Both the position numbers and the translations under genes were made by a program. Below are positions 52,709 through 61,278 of a stretch of 64,000 bases of DNA, one piece after another. How positions within the stretch are numbered: the stretch's first letter is position 1; each line of letters starts with the position of its first letter. A model generated the notes under the pieces. The model was not told the origin of the DNA, made no database searches, and worked only from the letters and a program-made list of their open reading frames with translations. The stretch comes from Saliniramus fredricksonii (GTDB taxonomy: Bacteria > Pseudomonadota > Alphaproteobacteria > Rhizobiales > Beijerinckiaceae), in NCBI RefSeq assembly GCF_900094735.1, contig NZ_FMBM01000002.1:1178001-1242000 (forward strand). The letters run 5' to 3'.

Positions 52709-53707
52709 GTGAGCACCAAGAAACCGGTTCTCGAGGTCAGGAACCTCCGGGTCGAATTCCCCAATCGTCGCGGCAATCTGGTTGCGGTCGACGATGTCTC
52801 CTTTACCGTCAATGAGGGCGAGGTGCTCGGTGTTGTCGGTGAATCCGGCGCAGGCAAGTCGATGACGGGCTCCGCCATCATCGGTCTGCTGGAGCCCCCG
52901 GGACGGATTGCCGGCGGGGAGGTGTGGCTCGATGGCGAGCGCATCGACAATCTGTCTCAGGAGGCCATGCGAAAAATCCGCGGCAAGCGGATCGGCATGG
53001 TCTTCCAGGACCCGCTGACCTCGCTCAACCCGCTTTATACGGTGGGGTGGCAGCTCATCGAAACGATCCTGACCCATCAGGATCTGACCGAGGCGCAGGC
53101 CAGAAAGCATGCCATTGATCTTCTCGGCGAGGTGGGTATCCCATCGCCGGAGAAGCGAATCGACCAGTATCCGCACCAGTTCTCCGGCGGCATGCGACAG
53201 CGTGTCGTCATCGCGCTCGCCCTGTGCGTGAATCCGCGCATGATCATCGCGGATGAGCCGACCACGGCGCTCGACGTGTCGATCCAGGCGCAGATCATCA
53301 AGCTGCTCAAGCGTCTGTGCGATGAGCATGGCGCGGCGATCATGCTGGTGACACACGATATGGGTGTTATCGCCGAGACGGCTGACCGCGTGGCGGTGAT
53401 GTATGCCGGCCGGATCGCCGAGATCGGGCCGGTTCAGGATGTCATCAAGAAAGCCAAGCACCCTTACACGGAAGGGCTGATGGGCTCGATTCCGGTCGTC
53501 GGCCATGATCTTGAGCGCCTCACCCAGATCGAGGGTTCAATGCCGCGTCTGACGGAAATCCCCAGGGGCTGCGCCTTCAATCCGCGTTGCCCGCAGGTGT
53601 TTGATCGGTGCCGCGTGGAGCGACCGAATCTCATCGATGTCGATCGCTCGAGTGCCGCGTGCTGGCTGCACGCCAATGGCACAAGCAAGACCGAAGCGGC
53701 GCAATAG
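52709..53707 (+). CDS. peptide ABC transporter ATPase (DppD type)
   Basis: A 332-residue ATPase with Walker A GESGAGKSM, signature FSGGMRQR, Walker B IIADEPTTALD and switch VTHDMG. The C-terminal oligopeptide-transporter domain has RGCAFNPRCPQVFDRCR with its cysteines. The start is GTG at 52709 with GGAGGG just upstream. It pairs with the DppF-type ATPase downstream to form a heterodimeric motor. Confidence 0.94.
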   Translation: MSTKKPVLEVRNLRVEFPNRRGNLVAVDDVSFTVNEGEVLGVVGESGAGKSMTGSAIIGLLEPPGRIAGGEVWLDGERIDNLSQEAMRKIRGKRIGMVFQDPLTSLNPLYTVGWQLIETILTHQDLTEAQARKHAIDLLGEVGIPSPEKRIDQYPHQFSGGMRQRVVIALALCVNPRMIIADEPTTALDVSIQAQIIKLLKRLCDEHGAAIMLVTHDMGVIAETADRVAVMYAGRIAEIGPVQDVIKKAKHPYTEGLMGSIPVVGHDLERLTQIEGSMPRLTEIPRGCAFNPRCPQVFDRCRVERPNLIDVDRSSAACWLHANGTSKTEAAQ

Positions 53708-53725
53708 GCGAACAGGATAGTGACG

Positions 53726-54775
53726 ATGCAGGTTGAAAAACCCATTTTTGAAGCCGTCGATCTCTCGAAATCATTCGACGTGTCGGCGCCCTTGCTGCGG
53801 CGGATCATCCACCGGGAGGGGCGCGCGACGCTGCATGCGGTCGATGCGATCAATTTCAGGATCCCGAGAGGCAAGACATTCAGCCTCGTCGGCGAGAGCG
53901 GCTGCGGCAAGTCCACGGTGGCGCGTCTCGTCGTCGGCCTGTACCAGCCGACCGGCGGCAAGGGCGTCTTCGACGGGCATGATATGGCCGGCAAGCGTTC
54001 GCGCAAGGAGATGGCCGGTCTGCGCCGGCGTTTCCAGATGATCTTCCAGGATCCGTTCGCCTCGCTGAACCCGCGCTGGCGCGTGCACGACATCATCGCC
54101 GAGCCGATCCGCGCCCACGGAATCTCGGATGACGAACGCGACATCACGCGCCGTGTCGCGCTCAATCTGGAGCGCGTGAAGCTCTCGGCGCGCGACGGCG
54201 AGAAATTCCCGCACGAGTTTTCCGGTGGTCAGCGTCAGCGGATCTCGATCGCGCGCGCACTCGCCTCCGAGCCGGAATTCCTCGTCTGTGACGAGCCGAC
54301 ATCGGCACTCGACGTCTCGGTACAGGCGCAGATTCTCAATCTCATGAAGGATCTGCAGCGTGAACTGGGGCTGTCCTATCTCTTCATCAGCCATGATCTC
54401 GCGGTGGTCTATCACATCTCGGATTATCTGGGCGTGATGTATCTCGGGCGTCTGGTCGAGGTCGGACCGGCGCGCGAGATCTTCAAGAACCCGCAGCATC
54501 CCTATACGCGCATGCTGCTCGATGCGATTCCCGATCTCGAAATGACCGGGCGCAAGCGCATTCCTGTTGGTGGTGAGGTGCCGAGCCCGATTTCGCCGCC
54601 GTCCGGCTGTCATTTCCACCCGCGCTGCCCCTTCGCCAACGCGCGCTGCAAGAGCGAGACACCGGGCGTGACGTCGCTTCCGGGCGAGATCGACGTGCGT
54701 TGTCATGCGGTCGAGGAGGGGCGGCTCGCAGCCGAGGTCGAGAAGCTCAAGATGCAGCAGAGCTCGGCGGCCTGA
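53726..54775 (+). CDS. peptide ABC transporter ATPase (DppF type)
   Basis: A 349-residue ATPase with Walker A GESGCGKST, signature FSGGQRQR, Walker B LVCDEPTSALD and ISHDLAVV. The C-terminal Cys cluster is SGCHFHPRCPFANARC. It closes the five-gene importer operon. An AGGA about 8 nt before the ATG at 53726 favours it over the GTG at 53720. A large hairpin follows. Confidence 0.94.
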   Translation: MQVEKPIFEAVDLSKSFDVSAPLLRRIIHREGRATLHAVDAINFRIPRGKTFSLVGESGCGKSTVARLVVGLYQPTGGKGVFDGHDMAGKRSRKEMAGLRRRFQMIFQDPFASLNPRWRVHDIIAEPIRAHGISDDERDITRRVALNLERVKLSARDGEKFPHEFSGGQRQRISIARALASEPEFLVCDEPTSALDVSVQAQILNLMKDLQRELGLSYLFISHDLAVVYHISDYLGVMYLGRLVEVGPAREIFKNPQHPYTRMLLDAIPDLEMTGRKRIPVGGEVPSPISPPSGCHFHPRCPFANARCKSETPGVTSLPGEIDVRCHAVEEGRLAAEVEKLKMQQSSAA

Positions 54776-54789
54776 GAAGGTGTGTTTCC

Positions 54790-54824
54790 GGTGACGGCGC
54801 GCCTTTTCAAGGGCGCGCCTCACC
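54790..54824. terminator. bidirectional hairpin between converging genes
   Basis: GGTG-AC-GGCGCGCC, 8-nt loop (TTTTCAAG), GGCGCGCC-T-CACC. It lies between the DppF-type gene and the O-antigen-ligase-like gene and overlaps the latter's stop codon. Confidence 0.6.
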
Positions 54825-56049
54825 CGACAGTATCGTCACCAGCCGGGCTGCGCGGGAATACCATCCTGGGACGGCTGGTCCGGAACTGGCCACGCGTCAC
54901 GGCGACAAACGCCAACGCGATCACGATCAGCCCGGTCATCCACCACATCTGCGTGCTTGCAATTCCCGATGCTGCGAAGGTGAAGGCGCAGGTGAAGCAG
55001 GCCAGCCCGCCTGGTATCAGGACCGGCTGGCGCCGCGCCGCCGCTCTTACGGCACCGGCTAGCGCAATCGCGATCGCGACGGCACCGACGATGCCGAGCT
55101 CGTACCAGATCTCGAAGAGCAGCGAATTCGGCGCATTCCATGGTAAATCCCCGGCCATGCGCGATCGCTGCGCCGCTTCGAGCCCGTAGCCGGTGATGAT
55201 CCGCAGCGGATCATTCAGGATGATCTCCCGCCAGATCGCCAGGGCATTGATGCTGCCGCCGGTCATGCCGGGGCCGAGTGGCGTCGCGATGAAGGCGAAG
55301 AGGGGGGCGGAGATGATGAGCACAGCAACGGCGGTCGCCAGGATCGCCGTCATGGCGCGGGGATAGGAGGCGGCGAGCGGCCACACGAGCGCCCCCGCGA
55401 CAAAGGCGATCAGCGGTAGCCAGGTCGGCGCGAGCAATGTCATCAGCCCCACCGATGCCGCGACGACGAGCGCCTGCGCGTCGCGACCCCGAGAGTGCAT
55501 CCACGCAGCCGCCGGCCACGTTGCAAGCACCGCAAGCGCCATGCCGCGCTCGAGCGCGACGGGCGCGATACCGGGAACCGCGCCGCGCGACATTGCCAGC
55601 GCGGCCAGGGCGCCCGTCACCGCAGCGGCTGCAACCCCGATCGGAAGGAGATAGAGATTGGCCGAGCGCGTCCGGTCGGGCAGGGCATAGTAACCCGCCA
55701 GACCCAGCGCGGCGGTTGCCAGCAGGCTGACGGCGCGGCTGATCGCCGGGTCGGGATAGGGTGTCCAGATCAGGCTCATGGTGATCCAGATCGCGAGCAC
55801 CAGGGTCGCGAGAACGGGCGGGGAGGCTGCGAATCGCCGGTTGACCAGCGCGAAAGCACGCTGCCGGCCATCGATCAGGCTGGCGATGATGATCAGCGAC
55901 ACCGCGATCGGCATGAGCAGCACAACGGCACGACGCGAGACCATGGCGAAGACCGGGAGTGCCGTCAGCAGCAGCATGAATCCGATGCGCCGCAGCATGG
56001 CTGCGGCAGAGAGCACCGGATCGACTGTCTTTCGCTGGTGACGCGGCAT
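54820..56049 (-). CDS. O-antigen ligase-like membrane protein
   Basis: A 409-residue polytopic protein with roughly ten hydrophobic helices. It matches the O-antigen ligase/polymerase (Wzy_C) family by ISRAVSLLATAALGLAGYYAL after TPYPDP and by the large periplasmic loop GYGLEAAQRSR...APNSLLFEIWYELGIVGA, where the canonical HNS reads PNS. Members attach polysaccharide to lipid A-core or other acceptors. No other LPS gene is adjacent, so its acceptor is unclear. Start ATG at 56049. Confidence 0.75.
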   Translation of the reverse strand: MPRHQRKTVDPVLSAAAMLRRIGFMLLLTALPVFAMVSRRAVVLLMPIAVSLIIIASLIDGRQRAFALVNRRFAASPPVLATLVLAIWITMSLIWTPYPDPAISRAVSLLATAALGLAGYYALPDRTRSANLYLLPIGVAAAAVTGALAALAMSRGAVPGIAPVALERGMALAVLATWPAAAWMHSRGRDAQALVVAASVGLMTLLAPTWLPLIAFVAGALVWPLAASYPRAMTAILATAVAVLIISAPLFAFIATPLGPGMTGGSINALAIWREIILNDPLRIITGYGLEAAQRSRMAGDLPWNAPNSLLFEIWYELGIVGAVAIAIALAGAVRAAARRQPVLIPGGLACFTCAFTFAASGIASTQMWWMTGLIVIALAFVAVTRGQFRTSRPRMVFPRSPAGDDTVG

Positions 56050-56203
56050 GGATCTGCAATAGGCTCGAGCAATGGGGCGGGCCCGACAATTTGCGTGGAG
56101 CCCTCGAATCGCGATCACTCTAGCCGACTGCGCATCTGCGCGCTGTGCGGTCGCTGCAACACTGATCGCCTGACGTGCATCATCGGACCGGTGCCGCAGA
56201 TGT

Positions 56204-56665
56204 TCAGACGGGCAACGGCCCATCGGTCTTGACTTCCTCCATCACGGCGTAGGTGCGCGTCTCGCGTACGCCGGGGAGCGAGAGCAGCCCCTCGCCGAGG
56301 AAGCGGCGATAAGCGCTCATCGTGCCGAAGCGGGTCTTGATCAGATAGTCGAAGCCGCCAGCAACCATATGACATTCCAGAACTTCCGGCGCGCGCCTGA
56401 CGGCCTCCGCGAAACGCTCGAAGACATCCGGCGTCGTCTTGTCCAGCGAGACTTCGACAAAGACGAGCAATCCCAGTCCGAGTTTCCCGGGCGCAATCCG
56501 TGCACCGAAACCGGTGATCACGCCGTCCTTCTGCAGACGGCGCAGGCGCTCGCCGGTTGCCGTCGGCGAAAGGCCGATACGCTCCGCGAGTTCGACATTG
56601 GCGAGGCGCCCGTCGCGCTGAAGCTCCTGAAGGATGCGCCGGTCTGTCCGATCAATTTCCGTCAT
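56204..56665 (-). CDS. Lrp/AsnC family regulator, probable PutR
   Basis: A 153-residue Lrp-type regulator. The HTH is DRTDRRILQELQRDGRLANVE through LSPTATGERLRRLQKDGVI. The RAM ligand domain follows (LGLLVFVEVSLD, CHMVAGGFDYLIKTR, LPGVRETRTYAVMEEVK). It is divergent from putA across an AT-rich dyad, the arrangement of PutR, which activates proline catabolism in Agrobacterium and Rhodobacter. Proline is the likely effector. An in-frame upstream start at 56695 seems less likely. Confidence 0.9.
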   Translation of the reverse strand: MTEIDRTDRRILQELQRDGRLANVELAERIGLSPTATGERLRRLQKDGVITGFGARIAPGKLGLGLLVFVEVSLDKTTPDVFERFAEAVRRAPEVLECHMVAGGFDYLIKTRFGTMSAYRRFLGEGLLSLPGVRETRTYAVMEEVKTDGPLPV

Positions 56666-56680
56666 AATCACTAAATTATA

Positions 56681-56711
56681 AATTATTTTCCGCATAAGTC
56701 ACGGAATAATT
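56681..56711. promoter_or_regulatory. AT-rich dyad between lrp-like gene and putA
   Basis: AATTATTTTCCG (56681-56692) and CGGAATAATT (56702-56711) form an imperfect inverted repeat in an otherwise GC-rich setting. It is a plausible binding site of the Lrp-like regulator. Confidence 0.5.
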
Positions 56712-56803
56712 CGAAAAAGGCCGATCGATATCCATCCTTGAATCCATTATTCTTGGAGTTCGCTGAAGCGTGACGGTCTGCTTGCCGCAACGGAGTGATG
56801 TTC

Positions 56804-59800
56804 ATGGATGCTGTGACAACTTCTACCACCAGCTTCGCCGCCCCTTATGCGGAGGATGATCAAGCACTTGCGCACCGGCTGCTCTCGCGGCGCTCTGCGG
56901 ATTCACGTTCGCGCGAACGCGTGGATAGGCTCGCCAGCGACATGATCATGGCGATCCGCAGCGAGGCGGGGGGCTTCGGCAGCATCGAGGACATGCTGCA
57001 GGAATATGCGCTCTCCACCCGCGAGGGCCTCGCGCTGATGGTGCTGGCCGAAGCGCTTTTGCGCGTTCCCGATTCCCGCACGGCGGACCAGCTCATCGAG
57101 GACAAGCTTGGCCAGGGCGATTTCGCGCATCACGAAACGAAATCCGGCGCCTTTCTCGTCAATGCCTCGGCCTGGGCGCTCGGCATGACCGCGCGTGTCA
57201 TCCAGCCCGGCGAGACGCCGGAGGGCATTCTGCGGCAGATGACCAAGCGCCTCGGCGCGCCCACCGTACGCACCGCGACGCGCCAGGCCATGCGCATCAT
57301 GGGCAACCATTTCGTGCTCGGCCAGACCATAGAGGAAGCGCTCAAGCGCGCGCAATCGCCCAAGGGCCGCGTCTATCGCTATTCCTTCGACATGCTCGGC
57401 GAGGGTGCGCGCACGCGTAGCGACGCGAAGAAATATTTCGACAGCTACGCCCATGCCATCGAAAATATCGGGCGTATAGCCGGCAATCGACCATTGCCTG
57501 AGCGTCCGGGCATCTCGGTAAAGCTCTCGGCTCTGCATCCGCGCTATGAGGCGCTCAACCGCGAGAAGGTACTGGAGGAGGTCGTGCCGCAAGTCGTCGC
57601 GCTTGCGCACAAGGCGAAGGGTTTCGATCTCAATTTCACCATTGATGCCGAGGAGGCGGACCGGCTCGAACTGTCGCTCGACGTGATCGATGCGGTGATC
57701 GCCGATCCGTCACTGGCCGATTGGGACGGTTTCGGGCTTGCCATCCAGTCCTACCAGAAGCGCGCCCGCGCCGTGATCGAGCACATCGCCGCTCTCGCCG
57801 AGCGCCATGATCGCAAGATGATGGTGCGCCTGGTCAAGGGGGCCTACTGGGACACGGAGGTCAAGCGGGCGCAGGAGCGCGGGCTCGACGATTATCCGGT
57901 CTTCACGCGCAAGGCGATGACGGATCTCAACTATATCGCCTGCGCCGAGCAGATGCTCGCCCTGCGTCCGCGCATCTTCCCGCAATTTGCCACCCATAAT
58001 GCGCTGACCGTGGCCGAGATCATCGAAATGGCCGGTGATGACGCGGGCTACGAGTTCCAGCGCCTGCATGGCATGGGTGAGCAGCTCTACGGGCACCTGA
58101 TAAAGCAGCGCCCGGGGCTCGGCTGCCGCACTTACGCGCCCGTTGGCGGTCACAGCGACCTGCTGGCCTATCTGGTGCGCAGGCTCCTGGAGAACGGTGC
58201 CAATTCCTCCTTCGTTTCGGTGGCGGGTGACCCCGATGTCACGATCGAATCGCTGCTGCGACGCCCCTCCGAGCTGATCCGCACGCCGGATCAGGCGCGC
58301 CATTCCACGCTACCGCTGCCGCGCGATCTCTATGGCGCGGCACGGCGCAATTCCGCCGGCATCGAATTCGGCGATCGCATGGCGGTGGCGCAACTGCGCG
58401 GGCAGATGGATGAAGCCGGCAAGGCGCCAGCGGAGGCTGTTTCCCTCGTCGACGGCAAGCCGGCAGGTGGCGAGAGCCGGGTCTGCGTCTCGCCGGTCGA
58501 TGGCGAGACCCGTGTCGGGACGGTCACGGAAGCGGATGAGGCGCTGGCCGACAAGGCGGTCGCTGCCGCGCGTGCGGGTTTCCGCGCCTGGGATTCCACG
58601 CCGGCGGACAAGCGCGCCAGAGCGCTGGAGCGCTTTGCCGATCTGATGGAGGAACGCCGTGCACGGCTGCTCTATCTGCTGCAGGCCGAGGCCGGCAAGA
58701 CCATCGACGACGCCATGGCCGAACTGCGCGAGGCCGTGGATTTCTGCCGCTACTACGCCATCGAGGCGCGCCGGCTCTATGGTGACGGTGAGGAACTGCC
58801 CGGTCCGACCGGCGAATCCAACCGGCTGCGCATGCGCGGACGCGGTGTCTTCGTGGCGATCTCGCCCTGGAATTTTCCGCTCGCCATCTTCACCGGCCAG
58901 ATCGTCGCGGCTCTGGTGAGCGGCAATGCCGTGGTCGCCAAACCCGCCGAGCAGACGCCGCTGGTTGCGGCTGAAACCATCGCGCTGATGCACGAGGCCG
59001 GTATCCCGCATTCGGCGCTGCATCTCGTGCTCGGCGACGGGCGCATCGGCGCGCGGCTCGTCGCGCATGACAGGATCGACGGTGTCGTCTTCACCGGTTC
59101 GACCGAGGTGGCAAGGCTGATCAACCGTACGCTCGCCGGCAAGGACGGGCCGATCACGCCGCTGATTGCAGAGACGGGCGGTATCAACGCAATGATCGTC
59201 GATGCCACGGCGCTGCCGGAGCAGGTCGCCGACGACGTGATCATGAGCGCCTTCCGCTCCGCCGGCCAGCGCTGCTCGGCCCTGCGGCTGATGTTCGTGC
59301 AGGAGGATGTCGCCGACAGGATGATCGCAATGATTGCCGGCGCGGCACGGGAACTCACGCTCGGCGATCCGCGCGACTTCGCCATCCATGTCGGCCCGGT
59401 GATCGACGCCGAGGCGAAGGCCGGCCTCGACAAGCATATCGAGCGCATGAAGCGCGAGGCGAGGGCGGTGCATTATGCCGGGACGGCGCCGGCGCGTGGG
59501 ACATATGTCGCACCGCACATGTTCGAACTCGGCCAGGCTGAGGATCTCGAAGTCGAGGTGTTCGGCCCGATCCTGCACGTGGTGCGCTACAAGGCTTCCG
59601 AGCTCGACGCGGTGCTGGATGCGATCGAGGCCAAGGGTTACGGCCTGACGCTCGGCCTGCATTCGCGCATCGAAAGCGTCGTCGAAAAGGTGGCAAACCG
59701 TCTCGCCATCGGCAATGTCTACGCCAACCGCAACATGATCGGCGCCGTGGTCGGCGTACAGCCTTTCGGCGGAAACGGTCTCTCGGGAACCGGACCGAAA

Positions 59801-59905
59801 GCCGGGGGGCCGCACTATCTGACGCGTTTCGGCACGGAGCAGACGATTACCATCAACACGGCGGCGGCTGGCGGCAATGCGGCGCTGATCGCCATGGATG
59901 ATTAG
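56804..59905 (+). CDS. putA: bifunctional proline dehydrogenase/P5C dehydrogenase PutA
   Basis: A 1033-residue enzyme that oxidises proline to glutamate with internal channelling of P5C. The proline dehydrogenase barrel spans about 170-470 (SVKLSALHPRYE, RLVKGAYWDTE, RLHGMGEQLYG). The aldehyde dehydrogenase domain spans about 520-1010, with AISPWNFPLAIFTG and the catalytic Cys824 in SAGQRCSALR. It lacks the N-terminal ribbon-helix-helix domain, so it cannot autorepress like E. coli PutA, which fits the separate Lrp-like regulator. ATG at 56804 has GGAG at the best spacing. Two earlier codons are possible. Confidence 0.96.
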   Translation: MDAVTTSTTSFAAPYAEDDQALAHRLLSRRSADSRSRERVDRLASDMIMAIRSEAGGFGSIEDMLQEYALSTREGLALMVLAEALLRVPDSRTADQLIEDKLGQGDFAHHETKSGAFLVNASAWALGMTARVIQPGETPEGILRQMTKRLGAPTVRTATRQAMRIMGNHFVLGQTIEEALKRAQSPKGRVYRYSFDMLGEGARTRSDAKKYFDSYAHAIENIGRIAGNRPLPERPGISVKLSALHPRYEALNREKVLEEVVPQVVALAHKAKGFDLNFTIDAEEADRLELSLDVIDAVIADPSLADWDGFGLAIQSYQKRARAVIEHIAALAERHDRKMMVRLVKGAYWDTEVKRAQERGLDDYPVFTRKAMTDLNYIACAEQMLALRPRIFPQFATHNALTVAEIIEMAGDDAGYEFQRLHGMGEQLYGHLIKQRPGLGCRTYAPVGGHSDLLAYLVRRLLENGANSSFVSVAGDPDVTIESLLRRPSELIRTPDQARHSTLPLPRDLYGAARRNSAGIEFGDRMAVAQLRGQMDEAGKAPAEAVSLVDGKPAGGESRVCVSPVDGETRVGTVTEADEALADKAVAAARAGFRAWDSTPADKRARALERFADLMEERRARLLYLLQAEAGKTIDDAMAELREAVDFCRYYAIEARRLYGDGEELPGPTGESNRLRMRGRGVFVAISPWNFPLAIFTGQIVAALVSGNAVVAKPAEQTPLVAAETIALMHEAGIPHSALHLVLGDGRIGARLVAHDRIDGVVFTGSTEVARLINRTLAGKDGPITPLIAETGGINAMIVDATALPEQVADDVIMSAFRSAGQRCSALRLMFVQEDVADRMIAMIAGAARELTLGDPRDFAIHVGPVIDAEAKAGLDKHIERMKREARAVHYAGTAPARGTYVAPHMFELGQAEDLEVEVFGPILHVVRYKASELDAVLDAIEAKGYGLTLGLHSRIESVVEKVANRLAIGNVYANRNMIGAVVGVQPFGGNGLSGTGPKAGGPHYLTRFGTEQTITINTAAAGGNAALIAMDD

Positions 59906-60044
59906 GGCTGCGGCGAGATTGTCGGCTGCGTCATCTGCATTGCGCATGATCAAGGCCGCACATGGCTTCGACTCATAGTCTCCGTCGTACCGGGCAGACC
60001 CGCCTGTGAAAGCGTAACGCTGTGGATTGGTGACGGGAGATACG

Positions 60045-60719
60045 ATGATGAAGGCTCCGGAGCGCTATCATGACCGCGCCCATGCCGGGCAGGTTCTGGC
60101 GCGGGCGCTGACGGACCATACCGCGCGCAAGCCGCTGCATGATCCGATCGTCCTTGCCTTGCCGCGCGGCGGGGTGCCCGTGGCTTTTCCCGTCGCGCAG
60201 GCGCTCGATGCACCGCTCGATCTGCTCTTCGTGCGCAAGATCGGCGCTCCGGGCCAGCCGGAATTCGCCATCGCGGCTGTCGTCGAGGGCGCGGAGGATG
60301 CGGTCGTGACCAATCCCGACATCGTCGAAGGACTGCGCCTCCCCGATGGCTGGCTGGAGGAGGGGCGCCTGCGCGCGATCGCGGAAATCGCACGCCAGCG
60401 CAATGATTACCGCGCCGGGCGCACGCGCCTTCCCGTCGCGGGACGTTCGGTGATCATCGTCGATGACGGCGTGGCCACGGGGACGAGCCTGTTCGCGGCG
60501 ATTGCCGCCGTGCAGCGGCAGGATCCGCGCGACATCACCGTCGCCGTGCCGGTGGCGCCGCCGGAGATTCTGGCGCGCCTGCGCGACGCGGTCGATCACG
60601 TGATCTGCCCGCTCGCGCCCCGCCTGTTCCAGGCGGTGGGATTCTTCTACGATGATTTCCACCAGGTGGAGGATGATGAGGTGATCATGGCTCTCGCCGG
60701 CGCACCATGCCGGGGCTGA
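60045..60719 (+). CDS. phosphoribosyltransferase-like protein
   Basis: A 224-residue type I phosphoribosyltransferase-fold protein. The PRPP-binding motif is VIIVDDGVATGTS, and the N-terminal IVLALPRGGVPVAFPVAQAL and LFVRKIGAPGQPEFAIAA are typical of the stand-alone PRTase-like group often found beside dienelactone hydrolase-like genes. The true substrate of this group is unknown. GGGAGATACG precedes the ATG at 60045. Confidence 0.82.
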   Translation: MMKAPERYHDRAHAGQVLARALTDHTARKPLHDPIVLALPRGGVPVAFPVAQALDAPLDLLFVRKIGAPGQPEFAIAAVVEGAEDAVVTNPDIVEGLRLPDGWLEEGRLRAIAEIARQRNDYRAGRTRLPVAGRSVIIVDDGVATGTSLFAAIAAVQRQDPRDITVAVPVAPPEILARLRDAVDHVICPLAPRLFQAVGFFYDDFHQVEDDEVIMALAGAPCRG

Positions 60720-60766
60720 TCTGCCACCCGCTTGCATTCCGCGCCCGCGCACGCCAGATCAGGCAT

Positions 60767-61198
60767 ATGAGCAAATCCGACCGCGATCCCCCAGGCCCCC
60801 ATGATGGCCCCCGAGGCCCTCACAACGGCGCCGCGCTCGACAGGCTGTTCGACCGCAGCGCCGGCGCGATGGCACGCGCGCCTGCGAACACGGCGCGGGG
60901 GCTGATCACGGTCTATCGCTATTCGCTTTCCGGCCTGATGGGGCGGCAATGCCGGCATCTGCCGAGCTGCTCGGAATATACCCACGAGGCAATCGGCAAA
61001 TACGGGCTCTGGGCCGGGAGCTGGATGGGGCTCGCGCGGATCTGCCGCTGCGGCCCTGGCGGAACGCACGGCATCGACAATGTTCTCGACGCATTGCCCG
61101 CGCAAGCGCACTGGTATATGCCGTGGCGCTATGGCCTGTGGCGCTCCACGAACGCGCCGCGCGAGGCCAGGTGCACGCAGTCCACGGATGACGGCTGA
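60767..61198 (+). CDS. yidD: membrane protein insertion efficiency factor YidD
   Basis: A 143-residue protein of the YidD family, an amphipathic inner-membrane-associated factor that assists YidC-dependent insertion. The diagnostic motif is RHLPSCSEYTHEAIGKYG followed by RICRCGPGGTHGIDNV, with its conserved Cys residues. A polar N-terminal extension of about 45 residues (DRDPPGPHDGPRGPHNG) and a C-terminal tail make it longer than the 85-residue E. coli form. It is not next to rpmH-rnpA here, unlike in many bacteria. The next gene is thrS. Confidence 0.93.
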   Translation: MSKSDRDPPGPHDGPRGPHNGAALDRLFDRSAGAMARAPANTARGLITVYRYSLSGLMGRQCRHLPSCSEYTHEAIGKYGLWAGSWMGLARICRCGPGGTHGIDNVLDALPAQAHWYMPWRYGLWRSTNAPREARCTQSTDDG

Positions 61199-61278
61199 CG
61201 GCGCGCTCTATTCCGGAAAGGTCATCCCCCAATGCTTACCTGCTGCGTTTGCAGGAGTGAGCCAGGAGCGTTTCAATC

